Below, one piece after another: positions 7,651-16,457 of a DNA stretch of 57,189 nt. The notes beneath the pieces are model-generated. The model had not been told where the DNA came from. It ran no database searches and saw nothing but the letters and a program-made list of their open reading frames with translations. Positions within the stretch are counted from its first letter, which is position 1, and the number at the start of each line of letters is the position of its first letter. Both the position numbers and the translations under genes were made by a program. This DNA is from Saccharospirillum impatiens DSM 12546. Lineage in GTDB: Bacteria; Pseudomonadota; Gammaproteobacteria; Pseudomonadales; Natronospirillaceae. Where the stretch lies: NCBI RefSeq assembly GCF_000423605.1, contig NZ_AUIH01000027.1:1-57189 (forward strand). Direction: 5' to 3'.

Positions 7651-10131
7651 TCAGGTCTTATCCCGATCCAGCGCAGCATCCAGCTTAAGTGTGCGCAGCC
7701 GCAACGCATTGCCAATTACCGAGACTGACGACAGGCTCATGGCTGCAGCGGCGATCATCGGCGACAGCAAGGCGCCGAAGATCGGGTAAAACAGACCGGC
7801 GGCTACTGGCACCCCCAGGCTGTTGTACACAAACGCGAAGAACAGGTTCTGTTTGATGTTGCGCAGTGTGCCCCGGGCCAGGGTGCGTGCGCGCACGATG
7901 CCGTTCAGGTCACCTTTAACCAGGGTGATGCCCGCGCTTTCCATCGCCACATCGGCGCCGGTGCCCATGGCTATGCCGACATCGGCGGCGGCCAGTGCCG
8001 GGGCGTCGTTGACGCCATCGCCAGCCATGGCCACGATTGCGCCTTGTTCGCGCAGTTCTTCCACCAGTTTTTGCTTGCCTTCAGGTGAGACTCCGGCGCG
8101 AACTTCGTCGATGTTCAGTTCGGCTGCGACGGCTTTGGCGGTGGTAGCGTTGTCGCCGGTGGCCATGACCACGCGCATGCCTTGTGCCTGCAGGGCGCGA
8201 ATGGCGTTGACCGTGGTTTTCTTGATTGGGTCCTGTACCGCGATCAAGCCGGCCAGTTTGCCGTCGACCCCGAGGTACATCACTGTTTTGGCGTCTTTGC
8301 GCATTGCATCGGCTTGTTCTTCAACGTCCGATAAACCGATGCCTTTGTCGTCGAACAGGGCGGCATTGCCCATTAACAGGTCGTGCCCATCGACTCGCCC
8401 GACAATGCCCTGGCCGGTGACTGAATCGAAGGTCTCGGGTTCCTGCAGTGTGGCTTCCCGTTGCTTGGCTTCGGCTACTATGGCTTCGGCCAGCGGGTGT
8501 TCGGAGCTGCGTTCCAGACTGCCGATCCAGCCGAGCAGGGTGGTTTCGTTCAGGTCGTTCAAGGCGACCAGGTCGGTGACTTTGGGTTTGCCTTCGGTCA
8601 GGGTGCCGGTTTTATCGACGATCAGGGTATCGACCTTGGCAAACCGCTCCAGTGCTTCGGCATCTTTGATCAGCACACCCGATTGGGCACCGTGACCGGT
8701 GGCGGTCATGATCGACATGGGCGTTGCCAGCCCGAGGGCACAGGGGCAGGCGATGATCAGCACGGAGACGGCGGCAACAATGGCGTAAACCATGGCCGGG
8801 TCAGGTCCGACCAGCGACCAGATGACGAACGCGACAATGGAGACGAGTACAACCGTGGGCACGAAATAGCTTGCCACCCGATCGGCCAGGCCCTGAATCG
8901 GCGCGCGAGAGCGCTGTGCCTGGGCCACCATGGCGACGATCTGTGACAGCACGGTCTCTGATCCGACGCGCTCGGCGGTCATGATCAGTGTGCCCTGCTT
9001 GTTCAGGGTGCCGCCGGTCAGCTGATCGCCTTTGGTTTTTTCCACCGGAACCGGTTCACCGCTGATCAGGGATTCATCCACCGACGACTGTCCTTCGGCA
9101 ACCACCCCATCGACCGGGATGCCGCTGCCGGGTTTGACCCGCAAGCGGTCACCGCTTTGCACCTGGTCGAGCTCAATTTCCTCGTCGTCGCCGTTGTCGT
9201 TAATGCGCACGGCGGTTTTGGGCGCCAGATCAAGCAGGGCGCGAATGGCCGAGCCGGTGCGTTCGCGGGCTTTCAGTTCCAGTACCTGGCCGAGAAAGAC
9301 CAGCGCGACGATGACGGCAGCGGCTTCGAAATACACCGGGACATGGCCCGATTCCATGCGGAAGGCATCCGGAAACACGCCGGGTATTAGCGTGGCGACC
9401 AGGCTATAGGCAAAGGCAGCGCCCACCCCCAGGCTGATCAGCGTCCACATGTTGGGGCTGCGGTTGACGATGGAACTCCAGCCGCGCACGAAAAAGGGCT
9501 GGGCGGCCCATAGCACCACCGGGGTGGCGAGTATCAGTTCCAGCCAGATGGCGGGGCCTTCCCCCAGCCAACTGCGAAACGGCAGTCCGAGCATCGGGCC
9601 CATGGTGATCAGCAGCAAGGGCACTGCGGCGACCACGCTGATCCAGAAACGACGGGTAAAGTCGATTAACTCCGGGCTGGGGCCGGTGTCTTCCAGGGAG
9701 GGCGTCATCGGCTCCAGCGCCATGCCGCATTTCGGGCAGGTGCCAGGGCCATCCTGTACGATTTCCGGGTCCATCGGGCAGGTGTACTGAGTGCCTTCGG
9801 GCATGGGTTCGGGCGCTTCGCTCGGGTCGAGGAAGCGTTCCGGGTCTTCCTCGAACTTGTGCTGGCAACGCTCCGAGCAGAAATAGTGGGCCTTGCCCTC
9901 GTGCCGAGCCATGCCTTTGGGGCGGTCGCGCTGCACGGTCATGCCGCAGACCGGGTCTTTGGCGGTCTCATAAGTTTCGGGGTCATTATCAAATTTGGTT
10001 TTGCAGCCGGCGCCGCAGAAATAAAAGTCGTGGCCATCGTGCTCGCTGTGATGCTTGGCGGTCTCGGGCGATACGGTCATACCACAGACCGGGTCGAGCA
10101 ATTCCACGGTGTTGGTGTGTGCTTGGCTCAT
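7651..10131 (-). CDS. copA: Copper-translocating P1B-type ATPase with YHS metal-binding domains
   Basis: An 826-residue inner-membrane ATPase that exports copper from the cytoplasm. Instead of the usual HMA domains, it starts with two YHS domains (DPVCGMTV near residues 13 and 59, each with a downstream FC..C pair) and a short heavy-metal-binding domain (YTCPMDPEIV, CPKCGMAL). The ATPase core follows: TGES-like actuator loop (LISGEPVPVEK), membrane CPC motif (IIACPCALG, about residue 465), DKTGT phosphorylation site, SSEHPLAEAI and GDGVNDAPAL. The start at 10131 is preferred because GAAGGAGAG precedes it. Downstream copper genes follow on the same strand, and a CueR-type promoter lies 50 bases upstream. 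Confidence 0.95.
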   Translation of the reverse strand: MSQAHTNTVELLDPVCGMTVSPETAKHHSEHDGHDFYFCGAGCKTKFDNDPETYETAKDPVCGMTVQRDRPKGMARHEGKAHYFCSERCQHKFEEDPERFLDPSEAPEPMPEGTQYTCPMDPEIVQDGPGTCPKCGMALEPMTPSLEDTGPSPELIDFTRRFWISVVAAVPLLLITMGPMLGLPFRSWLGEGPAIWLELILATPVVLWAAQPFFVRGWSSIVNRSPNMWTLISLGVGAAFAYSLVATLIPGVFPDAFRMESGHVPVYFEAAAVIVALVFLGQVLELKARERTGSAIRALLDLAPKTAVRINDNGDDEEIELDQVQSGDRLRVKPGSGIPVDGVVAEGQSSVDESLISGEPVPVEKTKGDQLTGGTLNKQGTLIMTAERVGSETVLSQIVAMVAQAQRSRAPIQGLADRVASYFVPTVVLVSIVAFVIWSLVGPDPAMVYAIVAAVSVLIIACPCALGLATPMSIMTATGHGAQSGVLIKDAEALERFAKVDTLIVDKTGTLTEGKPKVTDLVALNDLNETTLLGWIGSLERSSEHPLAEAIVAEAKQREATLQEPETFDSVTGQGIVGRVDGHDLLMGNAALFDDKGIGLSDVEEQADAMRKDAKTVMYLGVDGKLAGLIAVQDPIKKTTVNAIRALQAQGMRVVMATGDNATTAKAVAAELNIDEVRAGVSPEGKQKLVEELREQGAIVAMAGDGVNDAPALAAADVGIAMGTGADVAMESAGITLVKGDLNGIVRARTLARGTLRNIKQNLFFAFVYNSLGVPVAAGLFYPIFGALLSPMIAAAAMSLSSVSVIGNALRLRTLKLDAALDRDKT

Positions 10132-10174
10132 GGTCTCTCCTTCAGGATGCATCGTGCACCAGGATGTATGAGAC

Positions 10175-10210
10175 ACAGGCTAGACCTTCCAGTCATGGGA
10201 AGGTCAAGTA
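10175..10210 (-). promoter_or_regulatory. CueR/MerR-type operator and promoter of the copA operon
   Basis: The dyad GACCTTCC (10183-10190), 7-base centre, GGAAGGTC (10198-10205) is a perfect 8-bp inverted repeat of the CueR operator type. Read on the minus strand it is framed by -35 TTGACC and -10 TAGCCT separated by 19 bases, the long spacer that MerR-family activators correct by DNA distortion. It sits about 50 bases upstream of the copA start. CueR itself is not encoded in the window. Confidence 0.88.
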
Positions 10211-10247
10211 ATGATTTGAGTCGGGTTTGAATTAGAGGCATTGGCCC

Positions 10248-10445
10248 GCAGCGGCTGCCTGGGGTGTCCTTGCGGGGTCGGGCGGAATGCCGCCCACTCA
10301 ATCCATCCATGGAGCCTAGGCCGCAGGATATGAATCCCATCCATGGGATTCACCCTTCGGGCTCGCTGCGCTCATGCTAAAACGCTCCCGGCGTTTTAGT
10401 CCCTGCTGCGGACTACCCCACAAGGACACCCCAGGCAGCCGCTGC
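10248..10445. repeat. Palindromic intergenic element, copy 1 (expanded core)
   Basis: The outer arms 10248-10278 and 10415-10445 are complementary at 30 of 31 positions. Inside is the family core TCCATGGAGCCTAG (10306-10319) and a CCGCAG...CTGCGG stem. Here that stem has been opened by extra hairpins around 10323-10402, for example TGAATCCCA/TGGGATTCA and CTAAAACGC/GCGTTTTAG. It fills most of the 364-base gap between copA and the amidase gene. Four related copies occur in the window. Confidence 0.85.
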
Positions 10446-10495
10446 TAGTCATTCAGCGAATTCAGGAATTTGCATTCCAGGACGTAACTGCGTGA

Positions 10496-11689
10496 TTAAA
10501 CAGCTGGCACTGGCCCCGACGCATTACGCTGGTGACTGGCGAACGCCAGATTACGGGCCAGTCGCAGCAGGTGACGGTCACTGCCGGGAGGGCCGATCAG
10601 CGAAAAGCCGACCGGGCCGCGGGCATCGCGTAGCCAGGGCAATGACACTTGCGGTAAGCCAGCCACACCCGCCACGGCGGTCAGACACAGGGTTTGTCCG
10701 CGAATATAGTCGACCTCTTCAGCGGGTGCAGCAATGGGCAGGGCTGAGGCTGGCACGGTGGGCATGCACCAAATGGTATCGTCGCCGATCAAATCGCGAA
10801 CGCGCTGGCGCAGTCCATTGAGGTTAGCCTGGGCGGCTTGGGCTTCCTCTGCGGTGATTTTTGCAGCGGCTTCAAAGCGCTCTGCAACGCCAGGCCCAAA
10901 CGCAGGTGTGTTTGCTGTTATCCATGCACCGTGTGTTTGCCAGGCTTCATAGGCTTGCACCACCTGAAACACCCGCCGGTAACTCTCCAGCGAACCGATC
11001 GAGATGGACCGCGATACCGGCAAGCCCAGTGAACGAATGGCACCGCGAGCCTTGTGCGCCATGATGGAATCAACCAGTTCCACGCCATCGCTGAGCAGGG
11101 CCACCTGGCTTGGAATCGGGGTGTCGGTTTGGGGTAACAGCGCATCGCCCACGGCCATCAGAATATCCGCGCGCTGAGTTAACCAGCCGACGGTATCGAA
11201 CTGCGGTGCCAGGCTGCTCACACCGTCCCGGCTGACGGCGCCATGACTGGGGCGCAACCCGTACAGCCCGCAATAGCTGGCAGGAATGCGGATTGAGCCG
11301 CCGGTATCGGTGCCAATGGCGAAATCAACCAGGCCCTGAGCCACGGCCGAGGCTGAACCGCTGGACGAGCCACCCGGGGTGGCATCCGGCACCACCGGGT
11401 TCGGGGCGATGCCGTAATGGTGGTTGTTGCCCGCCAGGCTGTAGGTGAGCTCGTCGGTCTGGGTTTTGCCAATCAGTTCGGCGCCCTGTGCCAGGCACTG
11501 GCTGATGCAGGCGGCATGTTGGTCAGCGACGGGGTGGGTGCTGGCCCACAGGGGGTGGCCCATGCCCATGGTGGTACCGGCCACATCCATCACGTCTTTA
11601 ACCGCGAAACGCAGACCGGTCAGGGGTCCCGGGTGAGTGGGCGCCGCATGAACGGGGTCTTCAGTAATAATAGCGCTACAACGTTGCAT
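10496..11689 (-). CDS. Amidase-signature family hydrolase
   Basis: A 397-residue amidase-signature enzyme. The Ser-cisSer-Lys triad is visible as Lys31 (FAVKD), the glycine/serine-rich GGSSSGS at 106-112 and Ser132 in GTDTGGSIRIPAS. It hydrolyses a carbon-nitrogen amide bond in the cytoplasm; the closest pattern is the AtzE/AtzF-like subgroup acting on small ureido or amide compounds. It is the last gene of a five-gene operon after an ABC importer and a gamma-glutamyltransferase-family hydrolase. That pairing recalls hpxW/hpxY of oxalurate breakdown, but without the small HpxX/HpxZ partners, so the substrate remains unknown. The upstream NtrC/sigma-54 signals point to nitrogen acquisition. 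Confidence 0.85.
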   Translation of the reverse strand: MQRCSAIITEDPVHAAPTHPGPLTGLRFAVKDVMDVAGTTMGMGHPLWASTHPVADQHAACISQCLAQGAELIGKTQTDELTYSLAGNNHHYGIAPNPVVPDATPGGSSSGSASAVAQGLVDFAIGTDTGGSIRIPASYCGLYGLRPSHGAVSRDGVSSLAPQFDTVGWLTQRADILMAVGDALLPQTDTPIPSQVALLSDGVELVDSIMAHKARGAIRSLGLPVSRSISIGSLESYRRVFQVVQAYEAWQTHGAWITANTPAFGPGVAERFEAAAKITAEEAQAAQANLNGLRQRVRDLIGDDTIWCMPTVPASALPIAAPAEEVDYIRGQTLCLTAVAGVAGLPQVSLPWLRDARGPVGFSLIGPPGSDRHLLRLARNLAFASHQRNASGPVPAV

Positions 11690-11757
11690 GGCAGGTTCCT
11701 CTTAACGATTAAGGGCCAGCTGTAAATTGGGTTTTGGAGTTCGCTGAATGACTAGCA

Positions 11758-11868
11758 GCGGCTGCCAGGTATGTTCCTGTGGGGGAGTCCGCAACATGGA
11801 TGTTGCGGCCTAGGCTCCATGGACGGATTCACGCCGACCCCACAGGGACATACCCGGTAGCCGGTGCG
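11758..11868. repeat. Palindromic intergenic element, copy 2
   Basis: Arms 11768-11784 and 11838-11854 pair at 16 of 17 positions, with weaker pairing continuing outward. The core is inverted relative to copies 1, 3 and 5 (reverse complement of TCCATGGAGCCTAG at 11810-11823). The inner hairpin is CCGCAACA/TGTTGCGG, a compensated version of CCGCAGCA/TGCTGCGG found in other copies. A further 8-bp inverted repeat flanks it (11736-11743 with 11894-11901). Confidence 0.85.
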
Positions 11869-11911
11869 GGCCAAAGCCACCCCAGTTGCACTCCGAACTC
11901 CGACACTGGAG

Positions 11912-13504
11912 CTATAACGTAGCCACCAGACCATCGGCTCTGGGGTCCGCCGCCCCTTCAATCACGTCGTCGGGCCGGTGCACCAGGGCACCGGCGTGGC
12001 CCAGGGTGTCGCTGAAAGCTTCATCGAGTACTTCGACGTCGTGTCCGGCGTTGCGCAGTTGGTCTACCAGTGCCGGGTCAAACCGGTTTTCCAGTTTCAG
12101 GCGGGTGTCGGTGTCGCCCCAGGTTCGGCCCAGCAGCCAGCGTGGTGCTGTTACGGCTTGCTGCAATGATTGCCCGAACATCGCGTATCGACTGAAAATG
12201 GCGGCCTGGGTTTGCGGCTGGCCTTCGCCACCCATGGTGCCGTACACCATGGTGCGGCCATCGTCGAACTCGGCCAGTGCCGGGTTCAGGGTGTGAAAGG
12301 GGCGGCGGCCCGGGCTGAGCGCGTTGCGCGAGGCCGGGTCGAGTGAAAAGCTGGTACCTCGGTTTTGCCAGGTGACACCGGTGCCCGGCACCACCACGCC
12401 CGAACCGAACTCCCAGTAGACGCTTTGAATAAAGCTAACCGCATTGCCAGCCTTGTCGATACAGCCCAGCCAGACGGTGTCACCGGGTTGAGTCGGGTTG
12501 GGCCAGGGGCGGGCGCGGGTCATTGAGAGCGTTTTGACTTGTTCGTCCAGTGCCTCGGGCGTGAGCCAGCGTTGCGGCGAGTCCGTTAACCAGTCGGGGT
12601 CGATGCAATCGAGATCGCGCACCGTAAAGGCGGCTTTGGTCGCTTCGATCAGGCCGTGCAGGTGATCAAAGCTTTCGTCTTTTGTGACGTTCAGCCGATC
12701 GAACAACCCCAGAATGATCAGCGAGGCCAGGCCCTGAGTCGGTGGTGGCAGGTTGTACAGCGTGCTGCCACGCAGCCGGGTATGCAGCGGTTCGACCAGG
12801 CGTGCCCGAAAGCCCTCCAGGTCGCCACGGCGTACCGGGCTGCCGAGCGATTCCAGGCCCTGCGCCAGAGTCCGGGCAAGATCACCCCGGTAAAAATCGT
12901 CCAGGCCTGCCCGGCTCAGTTGGGCGAGCGTATTGGCCAGGTCAGGCTGGCGCAGCACACTGCCTTCGGCCGGAGCCTGGCCGTTGCTCAGAAACACCTC
13001 GGCAAAACCCGGCTGGTGCGCCAGTTGATCGAATTTGTCGCGAGTCAGGGCGGCCTGGCTTTGACTGACCACGATGCCGTCCCGCGCATGCTGTTCTGCG
13101 GGCGCCAGCAACCGGGAAACCGGCATATGGCCACCGAGCTGGTGGGCAACCTTCAAGGCCTGCTGCCAGCCGCCAATGGTGCCCGCGACCGTCAGCGCGG
13201 CACGCGGGCCACGGCTCGGAATGTGGGTTTCGCCGTCTTGAGTGTAAAAACCGATATCGGCCGCCTGAGCCGCCGGGCCGCAGGCATCAATCGCGATGGG
13301 TGTGCCGTTGGCGGGTTTGATCAGCCAGAAGCCATCACCACCCAGGGCGTTCATATGCGGGTACACCACAGCAATGGCCGCTGCAGCGGCCACCATGGCT
13401 TCAATGGCGTTGCCGCCTTCGTTCAGGACATCCCGTCCCGCCTGGGCCGCGCTGTGGTGAGGGGCAACACAGGCGCCACCGAGTGTGCGTTTGGTGTGGA
13501 TCAT
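11912..13504 (-). CDS. Gamma-glutamyltransferase-family Ntn hydrolase
   Basis: A 530-residue member of the gamma-glutamyltransferase superfamily, which self-cleaves to expose a catalytic threonine. Visible family blocks are GGNAIEAMVAAAAAIAVVYPHMNALGGDGFW near the N-terminus, a candidate processing site before the Thr of GDTVWLGCIDKAGNAVS, and GGEGQPQTQAAIF near the C-terminus. No signal peptide is seen, so it should be cytoplasmic, unlike classical periplasmic Ggt. This favours an amidohydrolase role, such as the oxamate amidohydrolase HpxW subgroup, over glutathione breakdown. It lies in an ABC importer/amidase operon with nitrogen-type regulation. Superfamily is firm; substrate is inference. 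Confidence 0.85.
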   Translation of the reverse strand: MIHTKRTLGGACVAPHHSAAQAGRDVLNEGGNAIEAMVAAAAAIAVVYPHMNALGGDGFWLIKPANGTPIAIDACGPAAQAADIGFYTQDGETHIPSRGPRAALTVAGTIGGWQQALKVAHQLGGHMPVSRLLAPAEQHARDGIVVSQSQAALTRDKFDQLAHQPGFAEVFLSNGQAPAEGSVLRQPDLANTLAQLSRAGLDDFYRGDLARTLAQGLESLGSPVRRGDLEGFRARLVEPLHTRLRGSTLYNLPPPTQGLASLIILGLFDRLNVTKDESFDHLHGLIEATKAAFTVRDLDCIDPDWLTDSPQRWLTPEALDEQVKTLSMTRARPWPNPTQPGDTVWLGCIDKAGNAVSFIQSVYWEFGSGVVVPGTGVTWQNRGTSFSLDPASRNALSPGRRPFHTLNPALAEFDDGRTMVYGTMGGEGQPQTQAAIFSRYAMFGQSLQQAVTAPRWLLGRTWGDTDTRLKLENRFDPALVDQLRNAGHDVEVLDEAFSDTLGHAGALVHRPDDVIEGAADPRADGLVATL

Positions 13505-13532
13505 GGCGTCTACCTTGGTCAGTTAGGGGCGA

Positions 13533-14369
13533 TCATTGCTGCGCACTTTGCGCGCGAAACGCCCAGCCGGTCATGCGTTTTTCAATGATCACGAACAGGG
13601 CGTACATCAGCACCCCTTCGATCGCCAGCGCCAGCAAGCCCGCGAACACCAGCGGCACTTCAAAGTTGGCCTGGGCCATTAACATCATGTGGCCGAGTCC
13701 GGAGTTGGCGGCCACCGTTTCGGAGACCACAGAACCGACGAAAGCCAGGGTGATGGCGACTTTGAGAGACCCGAAAAAGTGCGGCATGGCGCCGGGTAAA
13801 CCCACTTTCAGCAGGCGATCGAGCTTGCTGGCGCCCAGGGCACGTAAAATGTCGTCCATCTCCGGCTCGGTGGTGGCCAGGCCGGTGGCGACGTTGACCA
13901 CAATCGGGAAAAACGAAATCAGAAAAGCGGTGATGATGGCCGGCACCGAACCGATGCCAAACCAAAGCACCAGAATGGGGACCAGGGCGACTTTGGGAAC
14001 CGAGTTGAAGCCCACCATCAGCGGGTAGAGCCCCCGGTAGAGTCGGCGAGAGCCGCCAACCGCCACGCCGAGAACCAACCCGAACACCACGGCAAAGCCA
14101 AACCCGGCCATGGTGGTCCACAGCGTTTGAATGGAATTGATCACCAGTGCGCGCTGAAATTCGACGGCGGCCTGGGCGATCACCGACGGGGGTGGCAGGA
14201 AGTAGACGGGCAGCGCAAACAGATGACACGCCGCCTCCCAGACCACAAAAAAGCCGATGATGATCCAGAACGACATGGCCTCTTCGCGGCGAAACCAGCC
14301 CAGCCAGTGGCGCAGTCGGGAGGGGCGGCGCGTTTGGCTTGCCGGCGTTGACTGTGTCGTTGCGGTCAT
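13533..14369 (-). CDS. ABC transporter permease, SsuC/TauC/ThiX type
   Basis: A 278-residue inner-membrane permease with about six hydrophobic segments and the binding-protein-dependent transport loop LRALGASKLDRLLKVGLPGAMPHFFGSLKVA. This places it in the SsuC/TauC/NMT1-associated permease group, which imports sulfonates, nitrate-like anions, pyrimidine precursors or related small molecules. Its start overlaps the stop of the ATPase gene by four bases, confirming co-translation. The substrate cannot be deduced from the permease; the downstream hydrolases suggest an amide-containing nitrogen compound. Confidence 0.92.
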   Translation of the reverse strand: MTATTQSTPASQTRRPSRLRHWLGWFRREEAMSFWIIIGFFVVWEAACHLFALPVYFLPPPSVIAQAAVEFQRALVINSIQTLWTTMAGFGFAVVFGLVLGVAVGGSRRLYRGLYPLMVGFNSVPKVALVPILVLWFGIGSVPAIITAFLISFFPIVVNVATGLATTEPEMDDILRALGASKLDRLLKVGLPGAMPHFFGSLKVAITLAFVGSVVSETVAANSGLGHMMLMAQANFEVPLVFAGLLALAIEGVLMYALFVIIEKRMTGWAFRAQSAQQ

Positions 14370-15184
14370 TGCGAGGCTCCTGCGGCTGGCTGTTGAACTG
14401 CCTGGGCACGGGTGCCGCGAATGTGCTCGCGCAGATCATGCACATGGCTGACAAAGCCGGGTTCAAACCGGATATCAAGGTCTCTGGGCCGCTCAAAATC
14501 GATGCTCTGGCGCACCAGCATACGTCCGGGCCGGGCGCTCATCACGTAGACAGTATCGGAGAGATACACCGCTTCAGTGAGGTCGTGAGTGACCATCAGC
14601 ACGGTAAAGGTACGATGCTGGCGCAGGGTTTGAAGCACAAACCAGAGCTCTTCCTTGGTAAAGGCATCGAGTGCGCCGAAGGGTTCGTCGAGCAACAGCA
14701 GGGGCGGCTCGTGAATCATGGCGCGGCACAGGGAGGCGCGCTGGCGCATGCCGCCGGAAAGTTCCCAGGGGTACTTGCTGCCCATGCCTTGCAGCCCGAC
14801 TGCGGTTAACAGGTCTTCCGCCTGGCGGCGGTACTGGGCTTTGCGATTGCGAAAATCCGATTTGGTCGCTGGTGATACTTCCAGCGGCAGCAGTATGTTG
14901 TCGAGCGTGGTGCGCCAGGGCAGCATGATGGCGTTCTGAAACGCCATGCCGACCTGGCTGCGCGGCCCGGTGACCGGTTCATTATCGATCATGATGCGGC
15001 CTTCCTGAGGGGTCAGCAAACCGGACAGCAACTTCATAAAGGTCGACTTGCCACAGCCACTCGGGCCGACAATGGCGGCGAATTCGCCGCTGTCGATGTG
15101 CAGGTCGATGCCGTCCAGCACTATTTGCTCCGGGGCCATGCCGCCGTAGCCGAGGCGTAAGCCTTCGATGTCAATCACACTCAT
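14366..15184 (-). CDS. ABC transporter ATP-binding protein, SsuB/TauB type
   Basis: A 272-residue ABC ATPase that powers the importer. Visible motifs in order are Walker A GPSGCGKST, the Q-loop (VGMAFQNAIMLPW), the signature LSGGMRQR, Walker B LLLLDEPFGALD and the H-loop VTHDLTEAV. The layout and the LPWRTTLDNILLPLE segment match the SsuB/TauB group. It lies between the binding-protein gene and the permease gene, overlapping the latter by four bases. Confidence 0.93.
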   Translation of the reverse strand: MSVIDIEGLRLGYGGMAPEQIVLDGIDLHIDSGEFAAIVGPSGCGKSTFMKLLSGLLTPQEGRIMIDNEPVTGPRSQVGMAFQNAIMLPWRTTLDNILLPLEVSPATKSDFRNRKAQYRRQAEDLLTAVGLQGMGSKYPWELSGGMRQRASLCRAMIHEPPLLLLDEPFGALDAFTKEELWFVLQTLRQHRTFTVLMVTHDLTEAVYLSDTVYVMSARPGRMLVRQSIDFERPRDLDIRFEPGFVSHVHDLREHIRGTRAQAVQQPAAGASQ

Positions 15185-15212
15185 ACTGCGGGCCTGTCCT
15201 GAAAGAGGTTCG

Positions 15213-15234
15213 GGCGCCGAAACGCCCGTTTTTG
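15213..15234 (-). other. Intercistronic hairpin between binding protein and ATPase genes
   Basis: CGGGCG and CGCCCG pair around a short loop within the 63-base gap after the binding-protein gene. On the minus-strand transcript the hairpin has no following T run, so it is more likely an mRNA-stabilising structure that raises binding-protein yield than a full terminator. Confidence 0.45.
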
Positions 15235-15247
15235 GGGTGGTTCACAC

Positions 15248-16252
15248 TTACTGCAGCATGCGTTCCGCATCGCTGGGCAGATAGGCATCGGTGAAGATGT
15301 CGTCAACTTCGGGTTTGTTGTTGAAACTGTAGGCAATGCCGATCTGATCGATGGCTTCGCGCATCCGCTCGGGGTCGATATCGCCCATACCATTGGCAAC
15401 AACGGCATCGGTCAGGATGTTGTCGTCAATCGACATGATCAGCCGTTCCAGTTCAACCTCTTTGCGAGCAATGCTGTTGTGGGCCAGTACGTATTCAACC
15501 GCCGCTTCCGGGTCGGCGATGGTGTCGCGCCAGCCGCGAATGGTGGCGCGCAGAAAGGCAGTCACGGCTTCCGGGTTTTCCTCGGCAAAAGTCGGGTTGA
15601 CGATGATGGCGTTGCCGTAGAGCTTCAGGCCATAGTCGGTCATCAGCATCACGGTGATGTCGTCGGCATCCACGCCCTTGGATTTCAGGTTGATGTAGGA
15701 CGAAAACGAGAAGCCGGTAATGGCGTCGACGTCACCCTGGGCCAGCATGGGCTCGCGCACCGGGAAGCCAACGTTCTCAATGGTGATCTGGTCGGTATCA
15801 AGGTCGTTGACCTGAACAAAGGCTGGCCATTGGGCGAAAGCACCGTCGGTAGCCGGGGCGCCCAGCGTTCTGCCTTCAAGGTCGGAAGGTACCTCTACGC
15901 CCAGGCTTTTGCGGCCGACAATGGCGAACGGCGGCGCATCGTAAACCATCATGATCGCCTGAACCGGCACATCGCTGTCCTGGTCCCGGAACTTGATCAG
16001 TGAGTTAATATCCGCAAAACCCAGTTGATAGGTACCAGACGCAACCCGGGGAATGGCTTCCAGTGAACCGGCGCCGGTATCGATGCTGACGTTCAAGCCT
16101 TCCTCTTCGTAATAGCCACGGTCCATGGCCATCAGGTAGGGTGCGGCCGGGCCTTCGAATTTCCAGTCCAGTGCAAATTTGATGTCGGTCGCAGAGACCG
16201 TAGTGGCGCTGAGCAGTGCAACGACGCTGGCAAGCAGAGATGCTTTGTTCAT
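15248..16252 (-). CDS. ABC transporter substrate-binding protein, NMT1/THI5-like
   Basis: A 334-residue periplasmic binding protein with a clear signal peptide (KASLLASVVALLSATTVSA). The start of the mature chain (IKFALDWKFEGPAAPYLMAMDRGYYEEEGLNVSI) is the hallmark of the NMT1/THI5/SsuA-like family, which binds pyrimidine precursors, sulfonates and related ligands. It is the first gene of the leftward importer-hydrolase operon. The promoter region just upstream holds a correctly spaced sigma-54 element and an NtrC-like dyad, so it is probably induced under nitrogen limitation. Confidence 0.9.
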   Translation of the reverse strand: MNKASLLASVVALLSATTVSATDIKFALDWKFEGPAAPYLMAMDRGYYEEEGLNVSIDTGAGSLEAIPRVASGTYQLGFADINSLIKFRDQDSDVPVQAIMMVYDAPPFAIVGRKSLGVEVPSDLEGRTLGAPATDGAFAQWPAFVQVNDLDTDQITIENVGFPVREPMLAQGDVDAITGFSFSSYINLKSKGVDADDITVMLMTDYGLKLYGNAIIVNPTFAEENPEAVTAFLRATIRGWRDTIADPEAAVEYVLAHNSIARKEVELERLIMSIDDNILTDAVVANGMGDIDPERMREAIDQIGIAYSFNNKPEVDDIFTDAYLPSDAERMLQ

Positions 16253-16303
16253 GGTGTTCCCCTATGAATGGCTTATGGTTTGGTCTGAGCCGGTACAGGG
16301 ATA

Positions 16304-16321
16304 TTGCAAAGGGCAGGCCAG
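16304..16321 (-). promoter_or_regulatory. Sigma-54 (-24/-12) promoter of the importer-hydrolase operon
   Basis: On the minus strand, CTGGCCTGCCCTTTGCAA carries GG and GC exactly as spaced in the sigma-54 consensus (TGG then TTGCA with the standard gap). It lies about 50 bases upstream of the binding-protein start codon, with room for a normal leader. Only the -24 block deviates (TGGCCTG rather than TGGCACG). Confidence 0.65.
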
Positions 16322-16457
16322 TTGACCGAACAATCATTCAAAACGGCGTAAGCCTGAAACAATCGTTTCACAGGTGCAGTATTATGGGGTTTCCGAGCTG
16401 TTGCCGGGAGGCGAGGGTTTTAGAGGTGCACCAAGGCGAACGCCCCAAGCTGTTGGC

